In this document: piece after piece, positions 16,846 through 25,265 of the stretch | Numbering within the stretch: position 1 is the first letter of the stretch | Layout of the letters: every line of letters starts with the position of its first letter | Assembly: GCA_036496585.1 (NCBI GenBank) | Contig: DASXLB010000025.1 | Span: 1 to 33,029, forward strand | Direction of reading: 5' to 3' | DNA from: Vicinamibacterales bacterium | GTDB taxonomy: Bacteria > Acidobacteriota > Vicinamibacteria > Vicinamibacterales > 2-12-FULL-66-21 | DNA length: 33,029 bases | Made by a program: the position numbers and the translations under genes | Notes under the pieces: model-generated | Database searches by the model: none | What the model was told of the DNA's origin: nothing | Seen by the model: the letters and a program-made list of their open reading frames with translations, nothing else

Positions 16846-18024
16846 CTAGATCGTCTCGACGAGCGCGGCGATGCCCTGGCCGCCCCCGATGCAGGCGGCG
16901 GCGAGGCCGCGCGTCAAGCCGCGGCGGCGCAGCTCGAGCGTCAGCGTCAGCAGCAGCCGCGTGCCGGTCATGCCGAGCGGATGGCCCAGCGCGATGGCGC
17001 CGCCGTTCACGTTGACGCGATCGCGATCGAGATGCAGTTCCTTCTCCACCGCCAGATACTGCGCGGCGAAAGCCTCGTTGATCTCGATCAGATCGATGTC
17101 CTTCAGGGCCAGGCCTGCCTTGTCGAGAACCTTGCGGGTCGCCGGCACCGGACCCATGCCCATCAGCGTCGGTTCGACGCCGACATAGGCCCAGTGGGTC
17201 AGCTTCGCGATCGGCGTCAGGCCGTGCGCCTTCACGCCGTCCGCCGACGCGATCACCAGCGCGGCGGCGCCATCGACGATCCCGCTCGCGTTTCCGGCCG
17301 TGACGCTGCCGCCCTTGCCGAATGCGGGCGGCAGCTTTGCCAATCCCTCGAGGGTCGTGTCCGGACGCAGGTGATCGTCCTCGGCGAAGAGCTCGGTCCC
17401 CTTACGCGACTTGATCTCGACTGGCACGACTTCTTCCCGCAGCCGTCCTTCGGCCCACGCCCGGGCGGCGAGCTGCTGACTGCGCAGAGCGTAGCTGTCC
17501 TGCTCCTGGCGCGAGATCCCGTACTGGACGGCGCAGTTCTCCGCGGTCGCCGCCATCGTGCAGCCGCCGTGCGTGTCGTGGAGCGACGACCACAGCGTGT
17601 CTTCGAGCTGCCCCTGGCCGAGGCGCAGGCCGCTGCGAAGGCCGCGGATGACGTGAGGCGCCTGACTCATGCTCTCCATCCCGCCGGCCAGCACGACGTT
17701 CGCTTCGCCGAGCCGGAGGAGCTGCGCGCCGCTGATCACGGCCTGGAGGCCCGAGCCGCACAGTCGGTTGACGGTCAACGCCGGAACGGCGACCGGCAGC
17801 CCCGCCTTCAGTCCGACGTGACGCGCACCGTAAACCGCGTCGGCGCTCGTCTGCAGCACGTTGCCGAACACGACGTGGTCGACAGCCTCCGGCGCGACGC
17901 GGGTTCGCTCGAGCACGGCGCGCGACGCGAGGGCGCCAAGTTCGATCGCCGACAGATCCTTCAACCGGCCCGTGTACTCACCCATCGGAGTCCGGGCGCC
18001 GCCGAGGATGAAGATGTCGGTCAT
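16846..18024 (-). CDS. Thiolase (acetyl-CoA C-acetyltransferase type)
   Basis: Thiolase of 392 residues. Catalytic features: nucleophile C89 in VNRLCGSGLQAV, H348 in GAIALGHPLGMTGTR, and the acid/base cysteine C378 in CIGGGQG. NEAFAAQYLA is also typical. The presence of all three signatures supports activity; biosynthetic versus degradative direction cannot be decided from sequence. Its ATG overlaps the stop of the upstream dehydrogenase gene by 3 bases (18022-18024 against 18021-18023), so it is translationally coupled and the last gene of the thiolase-dehydrogenase-thiolase unit. Confidence 0.94.
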   Translation of the reverse strand: MTDIFILGGARTPMGEYTGRLKDLSAIELGALASRAVLERTRVAPEAVDHVVFGNVLQTSADAVYGARHVGLKAGLPVAVPALTVNRLCGSGLQAVISGAQLLRLGEANVVLAGGMESMSQAPHVIRGLRSGLRLGQGQLEDTLWSSLHDTHGGCTMAATAENCAVQYGISRQEQDSYALRSQQLAARAWAEGRLREEVVPVEIKSRKGTELFAEDDHLRPDTTLEGLAKLPPAFGKGGSVTAGNASGIVDGAAALVIASADGVKAHGLTPIAKLTHWAYVGVEPTLMGMGPVPATRKVLDKAGLALKDIDLIEINEAFAAQYLAVEKELHLDRDRVNVNGGAIALGHPLGMTGTRLLLTLTLELRRRGLTRGLAAACIGGGQGIAALVETI

Positions 18025-19073
18025 CGGACGGCCGCCGCGATGACGTCGCCGGCCATGCGCGTGCCGAGCGCGCCGCCGATGTCGGCGGTCACCTGGTTGT
18101 CGCGCACCGCCTGTCGCACGGCGGCGTCGATCGCGGCGGCTTCCCGGGTCAATCCCAGCGTGTCGAGCATCAGCGCCGCCGACGCGATCGCACCGATCGG
18201 ATTGGCGACGTTCTTCCCGGCGAACTTCGGCGCCGAGCCGTGCACCGGCTCGAACATCGACGTCCTGCCTGGGTGGATGTTGCCGGACGCCGCCATCCCG
18301 AGACCTCCCTGGAACGTCGCGCCGAGGTCGGTCACGATGTCGCCGAACAGATTATTGGTCACGATCACCTCGAACTGCCCGGGGTCGAGCACCATGTACA
18401 TCGCGAGGGCGTCGATGTAGTAGTGCGTCGCCTGAATGCCAGGATACTCCGCCGCCACCGCCTTGAAGACGCGCTGCCAGAGCGCGTGTCCCTGCTGCAT
18501 GGCGTTCGACTTGTCGGCCATGCAGACCTTCGTGCGGCCGCGGGCCTTCGCGAATTCGAAGGCGTAGCGGATGATCCGGTTCACGCCCTTGAACGTGTTC
18601 AGCTCTTCCTGGATCGCGACCTCGTCGTCGGTGCCCGCCTTGAAGCGCCCGCCGATGCTCACGTACAGCCCTTCGGTGTTCTCGCGGAAGACGGCGAAAT
18701 CGACGTCCTTCGGTTCGCGATGCTTGAGCGGACAGAGCCGCGCGTCGAGCAGCGTGACCGGACGGTAGTTGACGTAGAGGTCGAGCTCGAACCGGGTGCC
18801 GAGCAGGATGTCGCGCGCGTGTCGGTTGTCGGGCACGCGCGGGTCGCCGAGCGCGCCGATGAAGATCGCGTCGAAGTCGTCGCGCAGCATCGCGTAGCCG
18901 TCGGCCGGCATCGTGACGCCCGTCTGGAGGAAGTAATCGGCGCCCCACGGCAGTGCGTCGATGTCGAAGGTCCGCCCGAACACCTCGCCGGCGCGGCGGA
19001 TCACCTTGACCGCCTCCGCGGTGACCTCCTTGCCGATCCCGTCCCCAGCGATGACCGCAATCCGCAGCCCCAT
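18021..19073 (-). CDS. Isopropylmalate/isocitrate-type beta-decarboxylating dehydrogenase
   Basis: NAD-dependent 2-hydroxy-acid beta-decarboxylating dehydrogenase of 350 residues. Family motifs: IAGDGIGKEVTAEAVKV, the substrate-binding segment LYVNYRPVTLLDARLCPLKH, FRENTEGLYV, KVCMADKSNAM, the metal-binding aspartates around DIVTDLGATFQGGLGMAASG, and FEPVHGSAPKFAGKN. Among family members it resembles 3-isopropylmalate or tartrate dehydrogenases more than classical isocitrate dehydrogenase, but no leu genes are nearby, so the substrate is uncertain. It lies between two thiolase genes: 10 bases after the first and overlapping the second. Confidence 0.9.
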   Translation of the reverse strand: MGLRIAVIAGDGIGKEVTAEAVKVIRRAGEVFGRTFDIDALPWGADYFLQTGVTMPADGYAMLRDDFDAIFIGALGDPRVPDNRHARDILLGTRFELDLYVNYRPVTLLDARLCPLKHREPKDVDFAVFRENTEGLYVSIGGRFKAGTDDEVAIQEELNTFKGVNRIIRYAFEFAKARGRTKVCMADKSNAMQQGHALWQRVFKAVAAEYPGIQATHYYIDALAMYMVLDPGQFEVIVTNNLFGDIVTDLGATFQGGLGMAASGNIHPGRTSMFEPVHGSAPKFAGKNVANPIGAIASAALMLDTLGLTREAAAIDAAVRQAVRDNQVTADIGGALGTRMAGDVIAAAVR

Positions 19074-19083
19074 GTCCCTGCCT

Positions 19084-20304
19084 CTAGCCCCCTGCCCTCT
19101 CGAGCGCGATCGCCATGCCCATTCCGCCGCTCACGCACAACGTCGCCAGCCCACGCCTGGCCTTGCGGCGCAGCATCTCGTAGACGAGCGTCACGACGAT
19201 GCGCGTGCCGGTGCAGCCGATGGGATGCCCGAGCGCGATGGCGCCGCCGTTGACGTTGAGCCGGTCGAGCGGAATCGGCAGGTCCTTCAGGACGGCGAGC
19301 ACCTGCGCGGCGAACGCCTCGTTCAGCTCGACGAGATCGAAGTCGTCGAGCGACAGCCCGGTCTGCTTCAACAGCTTCTGCACGGCGGGGACGGGACCGA
19401 TGCCCATGCGCCGCGGATCGACGCCAGCGGTCGCCCAGCCGGTGATCTTGACGAGCGGTGTCAGGCCCCGTGCCTTGACGGCGTCCTCACCGGCCACGAC
19501 CACCGCCGCGCCCCCGTCGGTGATCCCGGAAGACGAGCCCGCCGTGACGACGCCGGCTCCCCCTTCCACCGCTGGGAAGACCAGCGGCAGCTTCTGCAGG
19601 CTCTCGATCGTCGTGCCCGCGCGCGGATGTTCGTCGGCGGCGAGCGTCTGGTCCTTCCCTTTCAGGTCCCTGTATCCGACGGGCGTGATTTCGTCGCGGA
19701 AGCGCCCGGCGGCGATCGCGCGCTCGGCCTTCTGCTGCGAATCGAGCGCGTAGCGATCGGAGGCGTCGCGCGTGATCCCGTACTCGCGCGCCAGCAGCTC
19801 CACCGTCTCGCCCATGATCAGGCCGCAGACCGAGCAGGTGAACCCGTCGCGATACATCGCGTCGACGAGCGTGAAGTTGCCCATCTTGTGGCCCCAGCGT
19901 GCGTCTTCGCTGTCGATGAGATACGGCATGCGGCTCATCGACTCGATGCCGCCGGCGAGCACCATCTCGGACTCGCCGAGCCGGATCGACTGCGCGCCGG
20001 TGGCGATCGTCTGCACGCCCGACGCGCACGCCTTGTTGATCGTCTGCGCGGGGACGCGATCGGGCACGCCGGCTTTCCGGCCGACCTGCCGCGCCGGATT
20101 GGGACCAGAGCCCGCCTGGCGGGCGTGCCCGACGAGGACCTCGTCGATGGCGTCGGCCGTGATGCCGGCCCGCTCGATGGCGGCGCGCGCCGCGGCGGCG
20201 CCGAGCTCCGCCGGATGCACGTTCCTCAACGCGCCGCCGTACTTGCCGATGGGCGTGCGGGCCGCGCCTACGATGTACACGTCGAAGACGTCCCGGGACG
20301 GCAT
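19084..20304 (-). CDS. Thiolase (acetyl-CoA acetyltransferase/beta-ketothiolase type), second copy
   Basis: Thiolase of 406 residues from ATG 20304; further upstream in-frame codons are less likely because family proteins begin close to DVYIVGAARTPIGKYGG. Catalytic residues: C93 in INKACASGVQTI, H360 in GAIALGHPIGCTGTR, and C390 in CVSGGMG. It carries an unusual insertion-like segment with DARWGHKMGNFTLVDAMYRD and two further cysteines (TCSVCGL), seen in a subset of thiolases. It differs clearly from the downstream thiolase, so this is not a recent duplication. First gene of the thiolase-dehydrogenase-thiolase unit. Confidence 0.94.
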   Translation of the reverse strand: MPSRDVFDVYIVGAARTPIGKYGGALRNVHPAELGAAAARAAIERAGITADAIDEVLVGHARQAGSGPNPARQVGRKAGVPDRVPAQTINKACASGVQTIATGAQSIRLGESEMVLAGGIESMSRMPYLIDSEDARWGHKMGNFTLVDAMYRDGFTCSVCGLIMGETVELLAREYGITRDASDRYALDSQQKAERAIAAGRFRDEITPVGYRDLKGKDQTLAADEHPRAGTTIESLQKLPLVFPAVEGGAGVVTAGSSSGITDGGAAVVVAGEDAVKARGLTPLVKITGWATAGVDPRRMGIGPVPAVQKLLKQTGLSLDDFDLVELNEAFAAQVLAVLKDLPIPLDRLNVNGGAIALGHPIGCTGTRIVVTLVYEMLRRKARRGLATLCVSGGMGMAIALERAGG

Positions 20305-20347
20305 AACTCCCAAGGATACTCCGCAGCCCGGCACCTGAAGAACCGGC

Positions 20348-20839
20348 CTACTGAATCAGCGAGTTGCAGCGGTAGTCCCAGATGTACACGTCGATCAGAT
20401 ACTTCACCGGCGAGGTGACGTCCGAGTACCCCTGCAGATAGAGGCGATAGGTGCCTGGATCGAGCTTGGCACGCGAGGAGACGCCGCCCGGCTTTGCCGG
20501 ACCGACGTAGATCTTGCAGAGCGGCGTGCCGCCCGGATAACCACCCTCGAACAACGTCTCGCACGTCGTCGGCACCAGGAACGCGTCGACGCCGCCGGGT
20601 TCCGTGGCGTAGTTGGTGTTGGACAGGCTGAATTCGGGATCGCTCGTCGCGGCTTTCAGCGAGATGTCCTGGTAGACGGCGCCCCCGTCGCCTGGCACCA
20701 GTCCCGCGCTCTGGGTCGGACTGACGGTGACCCGATCGTGTTCGGCGAGCCCGCAATTGTGACAGGCGGTTTCTGAGGCGGCGAGGAGTGCGAGAACGAT
20801 GGCAATCGGGACGGCTCGCGCGAGTGGCAGTGGGCCCAT
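20348..20839 (-). CDS. Small exported protein of unknown function
   Basis: Protein of 163 residues that I do not recognise. It begins with a signal sequence (MGPLPLARAVPIAIVLALLA) followed by SETACHNCGL; the cysteine could be lipidated but the residues before it are not a classical lipobox. Four more cysteines follow, and the C-terminal part is beta-rich by pattern (LDPGTYRLYLQGYSD, KYLIDVYIWDYRCNSLIQ). AAAGG lies about 6 bases before the start. It is 43 bases upstream of the second thiolase gene on the same strand, so cotranscription is possible though a functional link is not evident. Confidence 0.7.
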   Translation of the reverse strand: MGPLPLARAVPIAIVLALLAASETACHNCGLAEHDRVTVSPTQSAGLVPGDGGAVYQDISLKAATSDPEFSLSNTNYATEPGGVDAFLVPTTCETLFEGGYPGGTPLCKIYVGPAKPGGVSSRAKLDPGTYRLYLQGYSDVTSPVKYLIDVYIWDYRCNSLIQ

Positions 20840-21129
20840 TCGTGCCTTTCGAGGGACAGGCGCCCGTTAAACGTACACCAACTGCGTCATGACGGCTGGA
20901 TCCAAATAGCCGGATCGCATCCTTCAAGGTTTTCGATCTTTGCATGAGTTTTTGGAGTACCGTAAGCAGCTCCATTGACGAATTGCGAATAAACAGGGGC
21001 GAATGGTGACAATACGGGGGCGGGCACGCTGTGTGCGTACGCGCTCACGTTCCGACGGGCGGCTGGCTTGTGCGTTGCCGGTTTCTGTCCGTCGGGCCCG
21101 ACCCAAAGCACTCGAGGAGGATGGACTAC
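20840..21129. promoter_or_regulatory. Divergent spacer upstream of the TonB-dependent receptor
   Basis: This 290-base gap must hold the receptor promoter. The segment 20890-21000 is clearly richer in A+T than its surroundings and includes TTGACG at 20975-20980, a candidate -35, but no -10 at a good distance convinced me. A strong AGGAGG at 21115-21120 is the receptor Shine-Dalgarno: its distance favours ATG 21130 over ATG 21121. No repeat family of this window is present here. Confidence 0.4.
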
Positions 21130-24100
21130 ATGCGTATACGTGTTTTCGCGGTGTTGCTCGCGATGACGCTGGCTGCCTGGCCGGCCAGGGCCCAGGAGCA
21201 GCGCGGTTCGATCGAAGGAGTCGTGAAGGACTCTTCGGGAGCCGTCCTGCCGGGCGTCACCGTCGAAGCCAAGAGCGGCGGCAGCGGTATTCTCTCGGCC
21301 ACCACCAACGAGTCCGGCACGTTCCGGTTCCCGTCGGTGCTCCCGGGCGTCTACGAAGTGAGCGCGGCTCTCTCCGGTTTCAAGCCGGCGAAAATTGGCG
21401 ACGTCGAGGTGAAGCTCGGCTCGATGAAGAGCGTCGAGTTCGCGATGCAGCTCGCCAGCGTCAGTGAGAACGTCACGGTCACGGCGGAATCGCCGATCGT
21501 CGACGTGAAGTCGAGCGGCAAGTCGACCAACATCCGCGCCGAGCAGGTGTCGCTGCTCCCGCACAACCGCGACTTCACGACGCTCGTCACGCAGGCGCCT
21601 GGGGTCAACAACGAGACCAAGTCGGCCGGCATCATGATCGACGGCGCGGCCGCGGCCGAAAACCGCTACGTCATTGACGGCATCGAGACGACGAACATCG
21701 TCGGCGGCCTGTCGGGGCAGAACCTCCTCGCCGACTTCGTCGAAGAGGTGCAGGTGAAGTCGACCGGCTACCCGGCGGAATACGGCGGCTCGACCGGCGG
21801 CGTCATCAACGTGCTGACCAAGAGCGGCACCAATAACGTGCACGGCACCGGTTCGCTGTACTTCCAGGGATCGGACACGACCGGCGCCAACAATCAGACG
21901 CTGCGCGCCGTGTTCGGCGACGCGACCCGCGCGGAATACCACGTCTATCCCGAGGACAACGTGAGCCGCGTCGAGCCCGGTGCGTCGATCGGCGGACCGG
22001 TGCTCCAGAACAAGATGTGGTACTTCGGCGCGTATCAGCCGGCGCTGACCGATACCAAGCGTCACGTCGACACGTCCACGACCGGATTCCCGACCGCGAC
22101 GACCTCTGACACGGAGCAGAAGCAGCAGGTCCAGTACCTGACCGCCAACGCCACCAACCAGGTCGGCAACAAGCTGCGCACGCGCGTCGCCTTCAACAAC
22201 AGCTGGAGCAAGACCACCGGCCAGCTCGCCAACCTGGCCGGCAGCGACGCCGCCAGCACCATCTACACCAAGGGCACGCGCTTTCCGAACTACTCCGTCT
22301 CGGGCACGGCCGATTACACCGTCGGACCGAGCCTCGTGGTGTCGGGCCGCGTCGGCCGCTACCTGCTCGACACGCACGACTTCAACGTCAACACCGACGT
22401 CCGGTACCAATTTGGTAGCACGACGAACATCGGCATGCCGGGCGTGCCGGCTTCCGAGCAGCACAACTCCGGATACGTCAGCGGGCCGAGCAACAGCGGC
22501 ACGGATCACGACACGCAGACCCGCAATTTCGTCCAGCTCGACGCGACGTGGTTCGCCAAGGCCGCCGGGCAGCATCAGGTCAAGGGCGGCTTCCAGCTCG
22601 ATCGCCGCGCCAATGACGTTGCGACCGGCAACCTCGCGCACATCGTCAACCTGAACTGGGGCGCGAACCTGAACGGCGCGAGCGGCGCCTACGGTTACTA
22701 CGAAGTGCAGAGCAACGTGCCGTCTCCCAAGCTCGGGATCATCACCCAGGGGAACGTGCAGTCGAACGTCAACGGCGTGTTCGTGCAGGACACCTGGAGC
22801 ATGAACAACCGTCTGACGGTCAACCTCGGTATCCGCACCGAGAGCGAAAACGTGCCGGCCTACACGACCGACCCGTCGGTCGCGCCGAATCCGATCAAGT
22901 TCGGATGGGCCGACAAGACGGCGCCGCGCCTCGGCTTCTCCTACGACCTCAAGGGCGATGGTCGCTCGAAGGTCTACGGCTCGTGGGGCATCTTCTACGA
23001 CATCTTCAAGCTGAACATGCCGCGCGGCTCGTTCGGCGGCGACAAGTGGGTGTCGTACTACTACACGCTCGACAATCCGAACTTCGAACAGCTCGATCCC
23101 ACCTCGGACTGCAACCCGCACTGCCCGGGCACCTTCCTCGCCAGCACCGACTTCCGGCAGCCGTCGGTGACGCCGGGACAGGACGTCGCTCCCCCGGGAT
23201 CGATCAAGCCGATGCGAACCGAGGAACTGTCGTTCGGCTTCGAGCATCAGCTCAGCAACACCACGGCGCTGACCGTGCGCTACGTGCGGAAGAACCTCGA
23301 CCGTGCGATTGACGACATCGGCGACCTCACGGCGGGTGCGGAGTCGTACATCATCGCCAACCCTGGCGAAGGGCTCGTCAAGCAGTTCGACATCTCGACG
23401 GGAACCAGCGTGTACCTGCCGCAGGAACCCGGTGGCGTGTTCCCGTCCAACGCGGTCCTGATCAACCTGCCGACGGCGAAGCGCCTCTACCAGAGCGTGG
23501 AAGGGCGCCTCGAGAAGCGGCTGGCGAACCGTTGGATGTTCGTCGGCAGCTATACATGGAGCCGTGATGCGGGCAACTACTCGGGTCTCTCGTCGTCGGA
23601 CGAAAACGGCCGCGACGCCCCGAACAACTCGCGCGACTACGACTACCCGGTCATGGCCTTCAACGGCGACGGCTCGATCCAGGACGGCGTGCTCGATACC
23701 GACCGCACGCATCAGATCAAGGTCCAGGGGCTGTATATCGCGAAGTGGGGAACGTCCTTCGGTGTGAACGAGTTCGCCGCAAGCGGCACGCCGATTACCC
23801 GTCAGGTCCCGATCATCGCGCCGAGCAACTACCCGGTGCGTTACGAGGGCCGCAACAGCGACGGGCGGACGCCGTTCTTCACCCAGACGGACCTGTTCAT
23901 CCACCATCCGTTCAAGATCGGCGGCAAGGAGCTTGCGGTCGAGGCCAATATCCTGAACCTGTTCGATCAGCGCGCCGTCAACAGCGTCGTCACGACGATG
24001 CGCCGGACGGGCGCGATTCCGCTCGGAGCGTCGGGCTCGGGCAAGTACAACGAGGCCGACTTCTACGCCGGCAAGCTGAACTTCGACACGCTGATCGCCA

Positions 24101-24204
24101 ACGCGGTGGCGTCGGGTGCGATGTCGCTGAACCCGCAGTTCCTGATGGCCAACGGGTACCAGGCGCCGATCCTCATGCGGATTGGCGTGAAGTACACGTT
24201 CTAG
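21130..24204 (+). CDS. TonB-dependent receptor with N-terminal carboxypeptidase-regulatory-like domain
   Basis: Outer-membrane beta-barrel receptor of 1024 residues. Signal peptide MRIRVFAVLLAMTLAAWPARAQ; then an Ig-like carboxypeptidase-regulatory domain (about 25-105; GVVKDSSGAVLPGVTVEAKS, SGTFRFPSVLPGVYEVSAAL); then the plug (about 115-230; LPHNRDFTTLVTQAPGVNNE, RYVIDGIETTNIVGG, VEEVQVKSTGYPAEYGGSTG, GGVINVLTKSGTN); then a long barrel ending in ...RIGVKYTF with the terminal Phe typical of Omp85 substrates. This architecture is the common receptor type of Acidobacteriota and is often linked to uptake of oligosaccharides or other large solutes; the ligand is not evident. The adjacent TPR gene may belong with it, but a strong terminator lies between them. 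Confidence 0.94.
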   Translation: MRIRVFAVLLAMTLAAWPARAQEQRGSIEGVVKDSSGAVLPGVTVEAKSGGSGILSATTNESGTFRFPSVLPGVYEVSAALSGFKPAKIGDVEVKLGSMKSVEFAMQLASVSENVTVTAESPIVDVKSSGKSTNIRAEQVSLLPHNRDFTTLVTQAPGVNNETKSAGIMIDGAAAAENRYVIDGIETTNIVGGLSGQNLLADFVEEVQVKSTGYPAEYGGSTGGVINVLTKSGTNNVHGTGSLYFQGSDTTGANNQTLRAVFGDATRAEYHVYPEDNVSRVEPGASIGGPVLQNKMWYFGAYQPALTDTKRHVDTSTTGFPTATTSDTEQKQQVQYLTANATNQVGNKLRTRVAFNNSWSKTTGQLANLAGSDAASTIYTKGTRFPNYSVSGTADYTVGPSLVVSGRVGRYLLDTHDFNVNTDVRYQFGSTTNIGMPGVPASEQHNSGYVSGPSNSGTDHDTQTRNFVQLDATWFAKAAGQHQVKGGFQLDRRANDVATGNLAHIVNLNWGANLNGASGAYGYYEVQSNVPSPKLGIITQGNVQSNVNGVFVQDTWSMNNRLTVNLGIRTESENVPAYTTDPSVAPNPIKFGWADKTAPRLGFSYDLKGDGRSKVYGSWGIFYDIFKLNMPRGSFGGDKWVSYYYTLDNPNFEQLDPTSDCNPHCPGTFLASTDFRQPSVTPGQDVAPPGSIKPMRTEELSFGFEHQLSNTTALTVRYVRKNLDRAIDDIGDLTAGAESYIIANPGEGLVKQFDISTGTSVYLPQEPGGVFPSNAVLINLPTAKRLYQSVEGRLEKRLANRWMFVGSYTWSRDAGNYSGLSSSDENGRDAPNNSRDYDYPVMAFNGDGSIQDGVLDTDRTHQIKVQGLYIAKWGTSFGVNEFAASGTPITRQVPIIAPSNYPVRYEGRNSDGRTPFFTQTDLFIHHPFKIGGKELAVEANILNLFDQRAVNSVVTTMRRTGAIPLGASGSGKYNEADFYAGKLNFDTLIANAVASGAMSLNPQFLMANGYQAPILMRIGVKYTF

Positions 24205-24260
24205 CCACGAATACACACGGATGAGCACGGACTGGTTCCGGGTTCGTCCGCAGTAAGATG

Positions 24261-24299
24261 AAGCCCCGCGGGTTCCGGCCCGCGGGGCTTTTTCGTTTT
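24261..24299 (+). terminator. Strong intrinsic terminator immediately before the TPR gene
   Basis: Perfect 12-bp stem AAGCCCCGCGGG / CCCGCGGGGCTT (24261-24272 and 24279-24290) with loop TTCCGG, followed by TTTCGTTTT. It stops transcription of the TonB receptor gene. The next gene's Shine-Dalgarno GGGAGGG starts at 24301, so there is no room for a promoter between the two. Confidence 0.92.
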
Positions 24300-24314
24300 C
24301 GGGAGGGAACGAAT

Positions 24315-25091
24315 ATGCGCACTACCGTTACGATCGCGGTTGCCGCAATGCTCGCGGTGGCGGCGCCTGCTCGCGCGCAGGTCAACACGTTCAAGGGCGC
24401 CAGCGCGGAAGCCAAGCTCGCCAACAAGCACTATCAGAGCGGATGGGAGGCAATGCACCAGGAAGACTGGGGCGCCGCCGTCAAGGAATTCCAGGCCGCG
24501 CTCGACAGCGACGACAAGTTCACGCTCGCCTACTACTCGCTCGGCCGCGCCGAAATGGGGCGGCACAACTTCCAGAAGGCGATCGCGGCGTATTCGGCCT
24601 GCAAGCAGCTCTACGTCCGCATCGGCGGCGAGCATTTCGTCAATCAGCTCGACTACCGCAAACGCCTCGAGGACCGCATTCTCGAGTACCAGACGACGCT
24701 CCAGCAGGCCCAGCAGGCGTCGTCCGGCAAAGGCGCGTCACAGTCGCAAGCGGTCTACATTCGCGAACTGCAGACGCAGATCCAGACGCTGCAGCAGGCC
24801 AAGGAACGCAACGACCACGTCGAGATGGATGCGACGGTTCCCTACTTCGTGCCGATGGCGCTCGGGGCAGCCTATTTCCGGGCAGGCCAGTTCGCCGACG
24901 CCGAACGGGAATACACCGAAGCGGTCAAGACGAATCCCGACTCGGGCGAGACGCACAGCAACCTCGCGGTGTTGTATCTGATGACCGACCGGCTCTCACA
25001 GGCGGAGCAGGAAATCACGAAGGCCGAGGAAACCGGTTACAAGGTGAACCCGGGACTCAAAGATGACATCCGGCGACGCGTGAGCAAATAG
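24315..25091 (+). CDS. Exported TPR protein
   Basis: Protein of 258 residues with signal peptide MRTTVTIAVAAMLAVAAPARAQ, so probably periplasmic. TPR-like helix pairs: YQSGWEAMHQEDWGAAVKEF, LAYYSLGRAEMGRHNFQKAI, then a Gln-rich predicted coiled coil (about 130-165; YQTTLQQAQQASSGKG, ELQTQIQTLQQAKERND), and two more TPR units (ALGAAYFRAGQFADAEREYT, LAVLYLMTDRLSQAEQEITK). The start is fixed by GGGAGGG 7 bases upstream. It follows the TonB receptor gene in the same direction across an intrinsic terminator, so its expression depends on readthrough, or on a promoter upstream of or inside the hairpin. Confidence 0.88.
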   Translation: MRTTVTIAVAAMLAVAAPARAQVNTFKGASAEAKLANKHYQSGWEAMHQEDWGAAVKEFQAALDSDDKFTLAYYSLGRAEMGRHNFQKAIAAYSACKQLYVRIGGEHFVNQLDYRKRLEDRILEYQTTLQQAQQASSGKGASQSQAVYIRELQTQIQTLQQAKERNDHVEMDATVPYFVPMALGAAYFRAGQFADAEREYTEAVKTNPDSGETHSNLAVLYLMTDRLSQAEQEITKAEETGYKVNPGLKDDIRRRVSK

Positions 25092-25265
25092 CGTCGCCGA
25101 TTGCCGAGTGCCGATTGCAGAGTGCCGATTGAACTTGTCGATTGTTGATCGCAAATTCAATCGACGATCGGCGATCGGCGATGAACTGGCAATTGACGAT
25201 GGTAACTTCGATTGACGATCGGCGATTGGCACTTCAATCGGCACTCGGCAGTCGGCACTCGGCAG
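25092..25265. repeat. GCCGATTG-type palindromic repeat array (family C) between convergent genes
   Basis: AT-richer spacer made of GCCGATTG / GAGTGCC / GACGATCGG units in both orientations. A perfect 16-base arm pair is 25102-25117 (TGCCGAGTGCCGATTG) against 25235-25250. The 19-mer at 25113-25131 is identical to 12614-12632 in the other array of this family. It fills the whole gap between the convergent TPR and histidine kinase genes. Confidence 0.85.

Noticed and set aside
20887-24228. Long minus-strand open frame opposite the TonB receptor
   Set aside because: Arg/Val/Asp-rich antisense shadow of a high-GC gene; the receptor on the plus strand has clear domains, signal peptide and Shine-Dalgarno.
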